Shown piece by piece: positions 8,963-17,108 of a stretch of 64,000 bases of DNA. The stretch spans positions 930,001-994,000 of the forward strand of contig WLWQ01000003.1 of the NCBI GenBank assembly GCA_012103535.1. Direction: 5' to 3'. The notes below the pieces were generated by a model that had not been told where the DNA came from, did not search any database, and saw nothing but the letters and a program-made list of their open reading frames with translations. The position numbers and the translations under genes were made by a program. Position 1 is the stretch's first letter, and every line of letters begins with the position of its first letter. Source of the stretch: Pseudomonadales bacterium. GTDB taxonomy: Bacteria > Pseudomonadota > Gammaproteobacteria > Pseudomonadales > Pseudohongiellaceae.

Positions 8963-9685
8963 TTAGTAGGCTAATGTTTTAGTAATAAGAAACTGTTGAA
9001 TTCTATTTGGAAGAATTCCAATTATTTTTAGAATCCAGGTAAATTTCCCAGGAAAATGAATTAGCTCTTTTGAATTCTCTAATCCTTTTCGAATCTTGCT
9101 TGATGCAAATATCACATCAACCTGCATCGGCATTGGGAAATCATTGCGCTCAGTTAACGGTGTTTCAACAAATCCTGGTGCTATGTAACTAACATTAATA
9201 TCAGAAGGTTTTAAGCTAATGCTTAGAGTTCGAGCTAAATATTCAATAGCCGCCTTTGATGCACCATAGGCTTCTGCCCGTGGCAGGGGCAGAAAGCTGG
9301 AGCTGCTGCCCATAAGGGCCAAGGTGCCGCCTGCTTTAATCATTGGTATCAAATATTCCAAGCAGTTTGCAGTTCCTTCGACATTGATGCGTATTACGCG
9401 AGAAAATGTTTTCGCATCAAAATTTTCTGCATCGATATACTCGCAAGTTCCTGCGTTAAGAATGACTAAATCTAATGATTGAAGGGAACTGAGACTCTCG
9501 CCACAGTCTTCCAGACTAGCCACATCGAAATTCAAAAGTATCGCCGAATCCGGATGCTGTTGCTTGAGTTCTTCTAACGCTTGCAGATTACGTCCGCAAC
9601 AAAAGACTCGATGACCATCGGCTAAGTAATCACTAGCAAGCTGTTTGCCAATGCCGGAACTGGCACCAGTGATGAGAATATTCAC
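8963..9685 (-). CDS. Short-chain dehydrogenase/reductase (SDR)
   Basis: 240 aa. It has the classical SDR cofactor motif TGASSGIG (residues 6-13), NAG (about 77-79), a catalytic Ser run near 127-130 and YGASK (Tyr140, Lys144), so it is a complete NAD(P)H-dependent oxidoreductase. Its ATG overlaps the stop of the SnoaL-like gene as ATGA, and it is 15 bases from the amine oxidase gene. It likely reduces or oxidises a carbonyl in the same lipid pathway; the substrate is unknown. Confidence 0.9.
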   Translation of the reverse strand: MNILITGASSGIGKQLASDYLADGHRVFCCGRNLQALEELKQQHPDSAILLNFDVASLEDCGESLSSLQSLDLVILNAGTCEYIDAENFDAKTFSRVIRINVEGTANCLEYLIPMIKAGGTLALMGSSSSFLPLPRAEAYGASKAAIEYLARTLSISLKPSDINVSYIAPGFVETPLTERNDFPMPMQVDVIFASSKIRKGLENSKELIHFPGKFTWILKIIGILPNRIQQFLITKTLAY

Positions 9686-10152
9686 TTACCCAGCCGTTCT
9701 TTGATGTTGACTACGATCGCACCTAATAGTGGGATTTGCTCATAGAGCATTGCACCCATATCGAAATAGTCTCGGTGATAGTAAATCTTTCCATTTCGGG
9801 TTTTTAAATAGCTAGACCCTTCGACGCGAATCGTATCGCCGCCGTTCAATCGTGGGTGTCGCGCGAACATGGTCCAAGCCATAAAAATGTCAGAACCGTT
9901 GGTCATAGTCTGGTGAAATTTGAATGAACAGTGCTGCAGGTTTTTTACCGTATTAGTGAAATATTTAAGCAGCTCTGTTTTCCCCTGCACACCATGAGAA
10001 GGATCTTCAAAATAGACGTCGTCGGAATACAATGATTCCACTACATCGAGATTCCCAGTGCTAAGGGTCAAGTAGGCCTGCTTGACCCTCTCGGCAAGGT
10101 AGTCAGCGCTGGTTAAATGGGATGCAGAAGTTAGTTCGGGCACCTGTGTCAT
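9682..10152 (-). CDS. SnoaL-like / NTF2-fold protein, first gene of the lipid operon
   Basis: 156 aa. Features are an N-terminal helix, then YSDDVYFEDPSHGVQGKTELLKYF and a closing RDYFDMGAMLYEQIPLLG stretch, typical of the SnoaL-like/nuclear transport factor 2 fold found at the head of ChrR-linked operons. The cone-shaped fold binds small hydrophobic molecules; whether it is catalytic is unknown. An AAAGG ribosome-binding site precedes the ATG, and an ECF-type promoter lies upstream (10182-10211). Confidence 0.8.
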   Translation of the reverse strand: MTQVPELTSASHLTSADYLAERVKQAYLTLSTGNLDVVESLYSDDVYFEDPSHGVQGKTELLKYFTNTVKNLQHCSFKFHQTMTNGSDIFMAWTMFARHPRLNGGDTIRVEGSSYLKTRNGKIYYHRDYFDMGAMLYEQIPLLGAIVVNIKERLGK

Positions 10153-10181
10153 CAGATTGGCCTTTGTTTAGTGATTTGCTT

Positions 10182-10211
10182 AAGTTACGCCTTCTGGTAG
10201 GGTTTAGATCA
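10182..10211 (-). promoter_or_regulatory. Predicted ECF (RpoE/ChrR-type) promoter for the lipid operon
   Basis: On the minus strand TGATCT (10211-10206) is followed by exactly 18 nt and then TAACTT (10187-10182). The -35 element resembles the TGATCC core known for ChrR-controlled ECF sigma factors. Expected transcription would start near 10175, about 23 nt before the SnoaL-like ATG. It mirrors the promoter at 10236-10265. Confidence 0.55.
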
Positions 10212-10235
10212 CTAGAAATTTTGGTCAATCGGATG

Positions 10236-10265
10236 TGATCCAAGATCAGCACCTCCGCGTAATAT
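10236..10265 (+). promoter_or_regulatory. Predicted ECF autoregulatory promoter of the sigma/chrR pair
   Basis: TGATCC (10236-10241), 18 nt, then TAATAT (10260-10265). The -35 core matches ChrR-partner ECF promoters, and the spacing equals that of the divergent promoter. Transcription would begin near 10272, where the first ATG of the sigma gene lies, so the mRNA is either leaderless or the true start is an internal ATG (10293, 10305 or 10308). Confidence 0.55.
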
Positions 10266-10271
10266 CTCTAC

Positions 10272-10952
10272 ATGGCCGATATTTCGCTCGCAATGGACAC
10301 AATCATGATGGGTACTTTCCCCGCAAAAAAGGAAGCACAGCGAAAACAGGCGCGTGATTCCTCAGTGCCCCTGGCTGCGAACCGACTGGATCCGGACAGT
10401 GATGAGTCATTGTTGATTGCGGTTGGGACCAAGCAGTCCACTGATGCGTTCAATGAGCTTTTTAATCGCTTTTCCAAGCGAGTCTTTGCGCACGGCATGA
10501 AAATAACCCGCAATGAACAGCTTTCCAAAGACTTGGTGCAGGAAGCTATGTTGACAGTTTGGCAAAAAGCGCCACTTTACGATTTGGATAGAGGCACTGC
10601 GCAGAGTTGGATTTTTACGCTAACTCGAAATCGATGCTTCGACATGTTGCGCAAACAGAAGAGACAACCGAGTTGCGTCAGCGCTGACGATATTTGGCCA
10701 GGAGAGTTCGAAGATGTTGATGCTCATGGTAAGAAGGAGCATGAATTCATCGAAGTCGAAATCTCTCTTGTTGAAAAGTATTTAAGTCAACTACCAGCTG
10801 CACAACAGGCGGTAGTTGAACAAGTCTATTTATTTGATCGAACCCATGAAGAAGCCTCGGCCTTATTGGAAATTCCCCTTGGCACTCTCAAGTCAAGGTT
10901 ACGACTAGCCATGGGTAAGTTAAGACAACTAATTGGAAACGAAAATGATTAA
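10272..10952 (+). CDS. rpoE: ECF sigma factor, RpoE/ChrR type
   Basis: 226 aa. Region 2 starts near DSDESLLIAVG (about residue 42) with DLVQEAMLTVWQKAP binding the -10 element; region 4 ends with HEEASALLEIPLGTLKSRLRLAMGKLR for -35 recognition. It pairs with the ChrR-like anti-sigma factor directly downstream, as in the photooxidative (singlet oxygen) response. The first 35-40 residues are poorly conserved in type and the promoter sits very close, so the start may be an internal ATG. It probably activates its own gene and the divergent lipid operon. Confidence 0.9.
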   Translation: MADISLAMDTIMMGTFPAKKEAQRKQARDSSVPLAANRLDPDSDESLLIAVGTKQSTDAFNELFNRFSKRVFAHGMKITRNEQLSKDLVQEAMLTVWQKAPLYDLDRGTAQSWIFTLTRNRCFDMLRKQKRQPSCVSADDIWPGEFEDVDAHGKKEHEFIEVEISLVEKYLSQLPAAQQAVVEQVYLFDRTHEEASALLEIPLGTLKSRLRLAMGKLRQLIGNEND

Positions 10953-11643
10953 TGAAGCCAATTTTCATCCTTCAACTGAGTTGCTGCAGAAGTTCGCAGC
11001 TGGAACATTGTCGGGGGGAATGAATGTAGCAATATCAGCCCATGTTGAGCTCTGTGAATTATGCCGTAAGCAAACTAGCGAATTAGAAGCGAAAGCGACC
11101 ATTGACTGGTTGCAGACACCTGCTGATGACAACGGTGCTGAGTATTCAGACATGATTGCTAACATCATTAGCCATCCTCAGCTGAATAAAGCAGAAGAGA
11201 AAAAATCAATCCTCAGTGAAATGCATATGTTAGATCACAGTGTCAGTTTGCCAAAAGTTTTGGCCAAGGCAGCAGCGGAAGGACTGGTTTGGAAGAAGCT
11301 CGGTGGAGGAATAAACCAGGCTCAAATTAGCCTTGACGATGAGACACAGTGTGAATTTATCTATATGCAACCCGGCAGCCAAACTCCAGTACATAAACAT
11401 CAGGGAAGCGAGGTTACACTGGTTTTGGATGGCAGTTTTAGCGATGAATTAGGCCAATATGGTCGATCAGATTTCATCATGCGCACGAGTATAGATGTGC
11501 ACCAGCCTCGAAGTGATGAGGGGTGTTTGTGTTTCGCAGTACTCGATAAACCGCTAACTTTCACAAAAGGCATAGCTAGATTGCTCAATCCGTTGAACAA
11601 TTACCGTTTTAAGAAAGCGCTTTCCCAAAATACGAACTTTTAG
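10945..11643 (+). CDS. chrR: ChrR-family zinc anti-sigma factor with cupin domain
   Basis: 232 aa from the ATG at 10945, which overlaps the sigma stop (ATGATTAA); an earlier TTG is rejected. The N-terminal anti-sigma domain has the zinc set His8, His33, Cys37, Cys40 (HVELCELC), spaced as in Rhodobacter ChrR. The C-terminal cupin domain (PVHKHQGSEVTLVLDG, later DVHQPRSDEG) has the His/Glu metal ligands needed to sense singlet oxygen or peroxide. It holds the sigma factor inactive until the signal arrives. Confidence 0.92.
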   Translation: MINEANFHPSTELLQKFAAGTLSGGMNVAISAHVELCELCRKQTSELEAKATIDWLQTPADDNGAEYSDMIANIISHPQLNKAEEKKSILSEMHMLDHSVSLPKVLAKAAAEGLVWKKLGGGINQAQISLDDETQCEFIYMQPGSQTPVHKHQGSEVTLVLDGSFSDELGQYGRSDFIMRTSIDVHQPRSDEGCLCFAVLDKPLTFTKGIARLLNPLNNYRFKKALSQNTNF

Positions 11644-11679
11644 ACAAACTGTCTTTGAAATTACTATTAGACCTTAGGA

Positions 11680-11697
11680 ATGTCTTAAAACTGTAAT
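11680..11697 (+). promoter_or_regulatory. Pho-box-like direct repeat upstream of phoB
   Basis: ATGTCTT, AAAA, CTGTAAT: two 7-mers with an 11-bp period, the layout of a PhoB-binding Pho box (consensus CTGTCAT, 4 nt, CTGTCAC/T), with about three mismatches. It sits about 55 bases before the phoB ATG, so autoregulation is likely. A further CTGTTTA lies downstream but out of phase. Confidence 0.45.
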
Positions 11698-11751
11698 ATA
11701 ATACTGTTTAAATATTTTCTTGTTTTAGCATCTCTCTCTAATTCGCAACAT

Positions 11752-12462
11752 ATGTCCACATCAACAATTCTGGTAGTTGATGATGAAGCCGCCATCCGCG
11801 ACATGGTTGGCGTTACTCTCGAACTTGCTGGATATAATTTCCTAACTGCTTCGAATGCACATGAGGCCCATGTGTTAATTATTGACAATAAACCTGATCT
11901 GGTACTTCTAGATTGGATGCTACCTGGCGGCAGTGGAATTGAGCTCGCACGCAGACTGCGGCGTGATGAAATTACTACAGACATTCCAATAATCATGCTC
12001 ACTGCCAAAACCAGTGAAGACAATAAAGTGCAGGGCCTTAATGAAGGTATAGATGACTATGTCACTAAACCGTTCTCTCCAAGAGAACTAGTGGCCAGAA
12101 TTAAAACAGTTCTGCGTAGGATTAATGGAAAGCAGAAAGATTCAGTTCTTAAGGTGTTCGACCTTCAACTTGACCCCGCTACACATCGCTTATCCATTGA
12201 AGATAACCCAGTAGAGGCGGGCCCTACAGAATTTAGGCTCCTCAAATTTTTCTTACAGAATCAGGAAAAAGTGTTTAACCGAGACCAGATACAAGATTTA
12301 GTTTGGGGATCTAATGTCTATTTGGAAGAACGCACTATTGATGTGCACATTCGCAGATTGCGAAAAACCCTTTCTTCTGTTGAAGGATCTTCCATAGACT
12401 ATTCAAAATTGATTCAAACAGTGCGCGGTGCCGGTTATCGCTTCTCTGTAAGACCTAGCTAA
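11752..12462 (+). CDS. phoB: PhoB phosphate response regulator
   Basis: 236 aa. The receiver domain has VVDDEAAIRDMV, the phospho-acceptor Asp in LLDWMLPGGSG (about residue 53), the switch Thr and Lys in VTKPFSPRELVARIK. The OmpR-type winged helix (GPTEFRLLKFFL, WGSNVYLEERTIDVHIRRLRK, QTVRGAGYRFS) matches PhoB closely. It activates phosphate-starvation genes when phosphorylated. No PhoR kinase follows, which is unusual because phoBR are normally adjacent; the kinase must be elsewhere. Confidence 0.9.
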   Translation: MSTSTILVVDDEAAIRDMVGVTLELAGYNFLTASNAHEAHVLIIDNKPDLVLLDWMLPGGSGIELARRLRRDEITTDIPIIMLTAKTSEDNKVQGLNEGIDDYVTKPFSPRELVARIKTVLRRINGKQKDSVLKVFDLQLDPATHRLSIEDNPVEAGPTEFRLLKFFLQNQEKVFNRDQIQDLVWGSNVYLEERTIDVHIRRLRKTLSSVEGSSIDYSKLIQTVRGAGYRFSVRPS

Positions 12463-12495
12463 TTATTCCTAATCCCGAAAGCAAATTCGTTCGAT

Positions 12496-13785
12496 TTACA
12501 TCGAGCGCTTCGATAGCTCCACTCCTGCAACTTTCAAGTGCTTCGATCCATCACAATACGGTTTCCACAATTTAATCGAAACCGGTACACAGACATTCAA
12601 TACAAAACAGGTCGCCATTAAGGTGTAAAACGCCTCTGCGGTTATGATGGAATTCTGCACGTAGCCTATATCCATCACTACAAAGGCGAGTTCCGCTCGA
12701 CCTAACATGCCTAGACCTATGAGCACACTTTCATGCCAATGATAGATACCGATGAAGCGTGCGGCTAAGGCTGCAGAAATGATTTGCCCCACTAAAATGC
12801 CAGCGGTAAGAATCATGATCTGAGGCAGCACAGCGACGAGAATGGATTGGTCAAAAACAATTTTTGTGCCTAGCTCAACGAAGAAAACTGGTCCAATCCA
12901 TGAAAATGCCACGTTGTCGACGATCTTCTTGGTTTGCAGGTAATGATCTGATTGAGACTCCTCAAACAGATGAAAATATTCTTGCTTGATGATTAGCCCA
13001 GCCATATACGCACCCACCGCTGGATGAAATCCAAATTGGTAGGACAGCAAACTGATTACCAGGGCGATTAGTAAAACCGCAAGAGTTGCCTGCTCACCTT
13101 TACTGAACGCAAGAAAATGTTTAATTCCAAAGCGATTAAGGATTGGGATTTTGTGATAGATATTTAGCGGGCTACTATGGGGAAAGACAAAAATTTCTAA
13201 CAGAGTAATAACCAGGAAAAACAGTACAGCCTTGGCGGCAATCCACATGATGCCCAACGCAGTGATATCTGCATCGCCAGTAGCTAGCGGAACGAGAATA
13301 GCAACCGCGGCCAACGAAGCGATGTCATCGAGTATGGCAGATGTCATGATTCCTGTTGCGGCAGGGGTATTCTGCAAGCCCTCAGATTTTAGCGACACCA
13401 TGGTCAAGGAAACTGCAGTCGCCGTCATCGCCAGGCCGCACATAATTGAAAGCCGAGGATCGGACCAAAAATAGTAAGTGGAGAAATAGGCCACCGAAAA
13501 GGGCGCCAATGCGCCAAACAAAGCGATGCCCCAGCTACGCTTAACTCCTTGAATGAAATTGCTGGTGTCTTCTTCGAAGCCCAAGGCAAACATTATCAAG
13601 ATGATGCCCATTTCTGAAAATCCCCGAATAAATTCGGTACTTTCAGCTGGAAGGACGCCGAGGTTTACCATGGTTGAACCGAATGCCAGAAAATAAAGCA
13701 CCGGAGTCAATTTGGTTTTGTGAGCCAGGAAATAAGATAAAAATACGCCGGACCAAATTATGGCCAGGAATGCCATGTCATGCAT
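12496..13785 (-). CDS. CPA2-family cation:proton antiporter (Kef/NhaS type)
   Basis: 429 aa with about 12 hydrophobic segments. The Na+/H+ exchanger core includes GILMTSAILDDIASLAA-like sequence near residues 145-160, with the paired acidic residues that carry ions, and a GMLGRAELAFVVMDIG segment near the end. No C-terminal TrkA-N/RCK domain is present, so it is shorter than KefB/KefC. It exchanges Na+ or K+ for protons at the inner membrane. It is convergent with phoB. Confidence 0.88.
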   Translation of the reverse strand: MHDMAFLAIIWSGVFLSYFLAHKTKLTPVLYFLAFGSTMVNLGVLPAESTEFIRGFSEMGIILIMFALGFEEDTSNFIQGVKRSWGIALFGALAPFSVAYFSTYYFWSDPRLSIMCGLAMTATAVSLTMVSLKSEGLQNTPAATGIMTSAILDDIASLAAVAILVPLATGDADITALGIMWIAAKAVLFFLVITLLEIFVFPHSSPLNIYHKIPILNRFGIKHFLAFSKGEQATLAVLLIALVISLLSYQFGFHPAVGAYMAGLIIKQEYFHLFEESQSDHYLQTKKIVDNVAFSWIGPVFFVELGTKIVFDQSILVAVLPQIMILTAGILVGQIISAALAARFIGIYHWHESVLIGLGMLGRAELAFVVMDIGYVQNSIITAEAFYTLMATCFVLNVCVPVSIKLWKPYCDGSKHLKVAGVELSKRSM

Positions 13786-13870
13786 AAGCTTCTGCCTTTT
13801 TTAGCAACAATAGGCGAAAGAGGGCCCTGAAAGATTGATTGATTCGAACTTTTAGCTAGGTTGTAGCAGC

Positions 13871-14113
13871 CTAATTCGCCTGTCGCTGTTCGATCGCCAG
13901 ACGTTCCAGCTCTCGACGATACTCGTCATAAGACATGCGATTACTTTCCTGGCAGGCTTCTATCAGAGCAATAGGTTGCTGCTCGCACTCCTGTAGATTA
14001 GCCCGCCGCAGGGATTCGTAGATAGCCCGATTTGAACAGTTGCTAAGTAGTACCAAGCAGGAAACCAACACAATCAGGCGGTTTCTAATTTTTCGATTTT
14101 GCACTCGATTCAT
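13871..14113 (-). CDS. Small lipoprotein of unknown function
   Basis: 80 aa from the ATG at 14113; a GTG at 14155 is possible but gives no better signal sequence. A basic N-terminus, a hydrophobic core and LLSNC form a lipobox (Cys near residue 26). The mature part is short, charged and helical, with two further Cys residues that could form a disulfide. It follows the frameshifted oxygenase on the same strand. No family is recognised. Confidence 0.6.
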   Translation of the reverse strand: MNRVQNRKIRNRLIVLVSCLVLLSNCSNRAIYESLRRANLQECEQQPIALIEACQESNRMSYDEYRRELERLAIEQRQAN

Positions 14114-14133
14114 GACTCTCTCTAATTTACCGC

Positions 14134-14842
14134 TTAAGACCCAGTTGTAAACCATCCAGTGAGTGAATAGCGTGTTGCGGCGGCGAAAGGTGCTACATAA
14201 CTCACACTGTGTATATGTCTTACATCGAACAATGCCAGGGTATTAAATTCAGGCATCCATGCATCCCTCGGTGTGCCATCTCCTTCGTAAAATTGCAGCA
14301 TACCGCCCCAATCCGGATGCCAGGCTCTACTAAAGCTAAAGACAAAAGCCACCCGTCTGCCTTCTTCGGTGATATTGTCAGAATGCCTCGTTAAGTATTG
14401 TCCAGCGGTATAGCGAGTATATTTACGCATCGATTCCGGAGAGCTCATCGATACCAGTAACTTTTCTGAATACAGAAAGCGCTTCTTCGCTGCCAAGATA
14501 TTGGTGTAAGTCGTGTAGAGCTGCTAATTCCGGATCGGGCTCCACGCCTGGTCGGTTCATCATGTAGCCACAATAAAGGAATCCGATACCCTGACTTCCA
14601 GCCTGCATGAGATCGCTGTGCATGGACTTCTGTTCATCAATATTAGTGGCTGCCATGTCTTTAGCGCTGGTGACTTTATTCTCGCCATTCAAGTGATAAA
14701 TGAAATCAAATGGCACCTTAGTCTCACAACAAGTTGCGACTTGTTCTGAAACATCTGGCTTTAGGATATTTTTGGCTCGGACCCTATTGTCTTGTTGATA
14801 CTGATTGGCGAGTGCTTGTATATCGAGTTCAGAATTCAGCAT
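14134..14842 (-). pseudogene. 2OG-Fe(II) oxygenase (prolyl-hydroxylase-like), frameshifted
   Basis: Two overlapping frames together make one protein of about 236 aa. The N-terminal part (from ATG 14842) ends with ...TGIDELSGIDA and a TAA at 14423-14425. The C-terminal part continues one base away with KYTRYTAGQYLTRHSDN. The join has one extra base near 14425. The C-terminal part holds the iron ligands HSD and the distal His (RHIHSVSYV) and the 2-oxoglutarate Arg (TRYSLTGWF). It is paralogous and collinear with the gene at 24870-25589, which is uninterrupted at this point. It is either a true frameshift or a consensus error. Confidence 0.75.
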
Positions 14843-14934
14843 TAACACACTATCCCGAAAAAATAGAATTGAAATAGAAGTTTTAAATATTACATGGAGC
14901 GGGCAATATATTGTAGAACCTATTTAGAATATCC

Positions 14935-16821
14935 ATGCTGCGTATTACGGTTGTTAATGTGAACGAAAAACTAAGGAAAATTGAACAAGCACTGCAGCTA
15001 GCGGAACAGTGTCATCAGCTTGGTAAACTTGATGATGCGTTTATCCACTACAATTCCGTGCTGGCTATCGATGACAATAATGGCGATGCCTACTACGGGA
15101 TCGGCACGATTCAACTACAGCAACACGCATTGCAAGATGCTGTTACATCACTGAGCACGGCCGTTAGCTTGAATCCTGATATTTCCGAATTTAGCGCTAA
15201 CTACGGAATGGCGCTGGAAGCGAGTGGTCGTACAGAAGACGCAATGAATGCCTACGCTAAAGCGATACACCTGGCACCTAATGATATTGAGCTCGTTGCT
15301 AGATTAGGGAAACGACTGGTGGAAAAAGGATTCGCCAAGTTGGCTTATCGACTGCTTGGTGAATTGGATAGCTCAATTATCGAAATTGCGCTTTTGCAGG
15401 CAGACGCAGAACAAGCTTTAGGAAATTGGGCTGGAGCAACCAGGACTTTACAAAATCTGGTTGAGAAAGTACCTAATGACAAACGCCTATGGAGAGCACT
15501 ATCGCGAGCTGCAGCGCATTTACGGGATTATCCACTGGCTTTAACTGCTTTCAAGGAATCGCTAGAGCAGGGCAATTCCACTGAAGTAGATCTATTGGCT
15601 CTAGCAGATCTGCATCTGCAGGCACGGGATGTAATTGCAGCGAAAGATACCGTCGGTCAAGTTTTAAAAATTAATAGTAATAATTCTCAGGCGAACCTGT
15701 TGTTGGCAAAGTGTCTAAGAATTGAAGGAGATAAGAAGAATCTAGCGGCTGCATTAGCAAAGACTCTGGAACTTGATCCGCAATGCGGAGAAGCGTGGCA
15801 ATTGCGTTTGGAATCTGAATTTGGTGCAGCAGCGCTAGAATTAGCCGGTACATGTTTATCTCACCTAAGCGAAGACATGCCTCCCCGTGATTACACTTTA
15901 GCCTACCTCGCCTGTGCCCGGGCGTTGGAAAATAATGCTCAATATGAACGTGCATTCGAATGTTTTGTGAAAGGAAATTCCAAGCATAAGATTCAATTGC
16001 AAAATCAAGATAAGTCCTATGACCCTGACGCCACAGATTCAAGCTTCTCCCACATAAAAGAAGTGTTTGATTCCTATCCATTAGAGTTTACCGGTGAAGG
16101 TCCGACGCCAATTTTTATACTCGGCATGCCTCGCTCGGGTACAACTCTGGTGGAGCGAATTCTGAATCAACACAATGCAGTTGAATCCCTTGGGGAAAAT
16201 GAGGCCATGGAATTTATTGCGGCTCAGTTTTATTGGGATAGAGATGATAAGAGCGCATCACCCCTTGCAGAACTCACTCCTGAATATTGGAGCGCGCTGC
16301 GGGGAGAGTATTGGCAACGCTCACTATGCAGCCCGGGCATCGTCACGGACAAAATGCCCCATAATTTTCGCCATATTGGATTAATACTGTCGATCTTCCG
16401 CAGTGCTCCAATCATCTATCTCAAGCGAGATCCACGGGATGTCTGTTTATCGATTTTTGCCAGAATGTTCCCTGACGGCCATCGCTATGCCTGCGATCTG
16501 CAGTGGATCGCCCACTACTACCACCAGGCCACGCGACTAATGCAGCATTGGCAGAAACGCTTCCCTGGAAGGATTCTCCAGGTTGACTACGAAGCCCTGG
16601 TGGAGGATGCAAATTTGGGCTGTTCCCGAATCTTTGAACATTGCGGATTGCGATGGGATCCAAATTTTTTGCAATTCTATCAGCAGCAGGAGGCTAGCTT
16701 TACTTTTAGCGAATTGCAGGTAAGAAAACCGGTAAATTCAGAAGGAATTGGTCGCTGGCGCCACTATGAATCCCAAATCGAAGAACTTCTTTCCTCACTC
16801 AGAATATATGGTGAAATCTGA
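14935..16821 (+). CDS. TPR-sulfotransferase fusion protein
   Basis: 628 aa. About ten tetratricopeptide repeats occupy residues 10-330 (for example AYYGIG, NYGMALEASGRTEDAMNAYAKAI). A sulfotransferase domain follows: PIFILGMPRSGTTLVERIL is the 5'-phosphosulfate loop and YLKRDPRDVCLSIFARMF the 3'-phosphate loop for PAPS. It probably sulfates a protein or small molecule in the cytosol, with the TPRs binding the target. The neighbours are a TonB receptor, oxygenases and a SapC gene, a recurring marine gammaproteobacterial set. No strong ribosome-binding site precedes the ATG. Confidence 0.88.
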   Translation: MLRITVVNVNEKLRKIEQALQLAEQCHQLGKLDDAFIHYNSVLAIDDNNGDAYYGIGTIQLQQHALQDAVTSLSTAVSLNPDISEFSANYGMALEASGRTEDAMNAYAKAIHLAPNDIELVARLGKRLVEKGFAKLAYRLLGELDSSIIEIALLQADAEQALGNWAGATRTLQNLVEKVPNDKRLWRALSRAAAHLRDYPLALTAFKESLEQGNSTEVDLLALADLHLQARDVIAAKDTVGQVLKINSNNSQANLLLAKCLRIEGDKKNLAAALAKTLELDPQCGEAWQLRLESEFGAAALELAGTCLSHLSEDMPPRDYTLAYLACARALENNAQYERAFECFVKGNSKHKIQLQNQDKSYDPDATDSSFSHIKEVFDSYPLEFTGEGPTPIFILGMPRSGTTLVERILNQHNAVESLGENEAMEFIAAQFYWDRDDKSASPLAELTPEYWSALRGEYWQRSLCSPGIVTDKMPHNFRHIGLILSIFRSAPIIYLKRDPRDVCLSIFARMFPDGHRYACDLQWIAHYYHQATRLMQHWQKRFPGRILQVDYEALVEDANLGCSRIFEHCGLRWDPNFLQFYQQQEASFTFSELQVRKPVNSEGIGRWRHYESQIEELLSSLRIYGEI

Positions 16822-17104
16822 TTTTTCAGTAGAATATTTTATATAATTCTTTTGTACCGAATAATCTTCGATGGATTGTTAAATTTCTATGAATATATAG
16901 CAGGTCCCACTTTTTAGTATTTGATTTTTCACACTAATTTTTACCATTTGGTGCCTAATTATCTAGGTTCTCCGGGCTTTTTGCTTTCTGTTTCATAATG
17001 TTTCAAGTATCATTCGCGCCACTGCTGCAACCTTCCAAAGTCGCAGTTAAAAAATATAACTACCCATACTAAATCGGGAGCACTTTTAATGTGGAGCACT
17101 TTTA
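16822..17104. other. Leader region of the TonB receptor gene
   Basis: About 280 bases, A+T rich, between two same-strand genes. No factor-independent terminator follows the sulfotransferase stop. The last 30 bases contain the duplicated translation start (17077-17108). I see no RNA gene or clear promoter motif. Confidence 0.4.
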
Positions 17105-17108
17105 ATGT
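17077..17108 (+). repeat. Exact 16-bp tandem duplication of ribosome-binding site plus start codon
   Basis: GGAGCACTTTTAATGT occurs twice back to back (17077-17092, 17093-17108). Each copy holds GGAG and an ATG at the same distance. The first ATG (17089) opens a seven-codon frame that stops with TAG at 17110-17112, overlapping the receptor's own ATG at 17105. The copies are 16 bp apart, so they are in different frames. Confidence 0.9.

Noticed and set aside
14415..14435. Programmed ribosomal frameshift in the oxygenase
   Set aside because: No slippery heptamer, stimulatory stem or internal ribosome-binding site is seen; an ordinary indel or base error is simpler.
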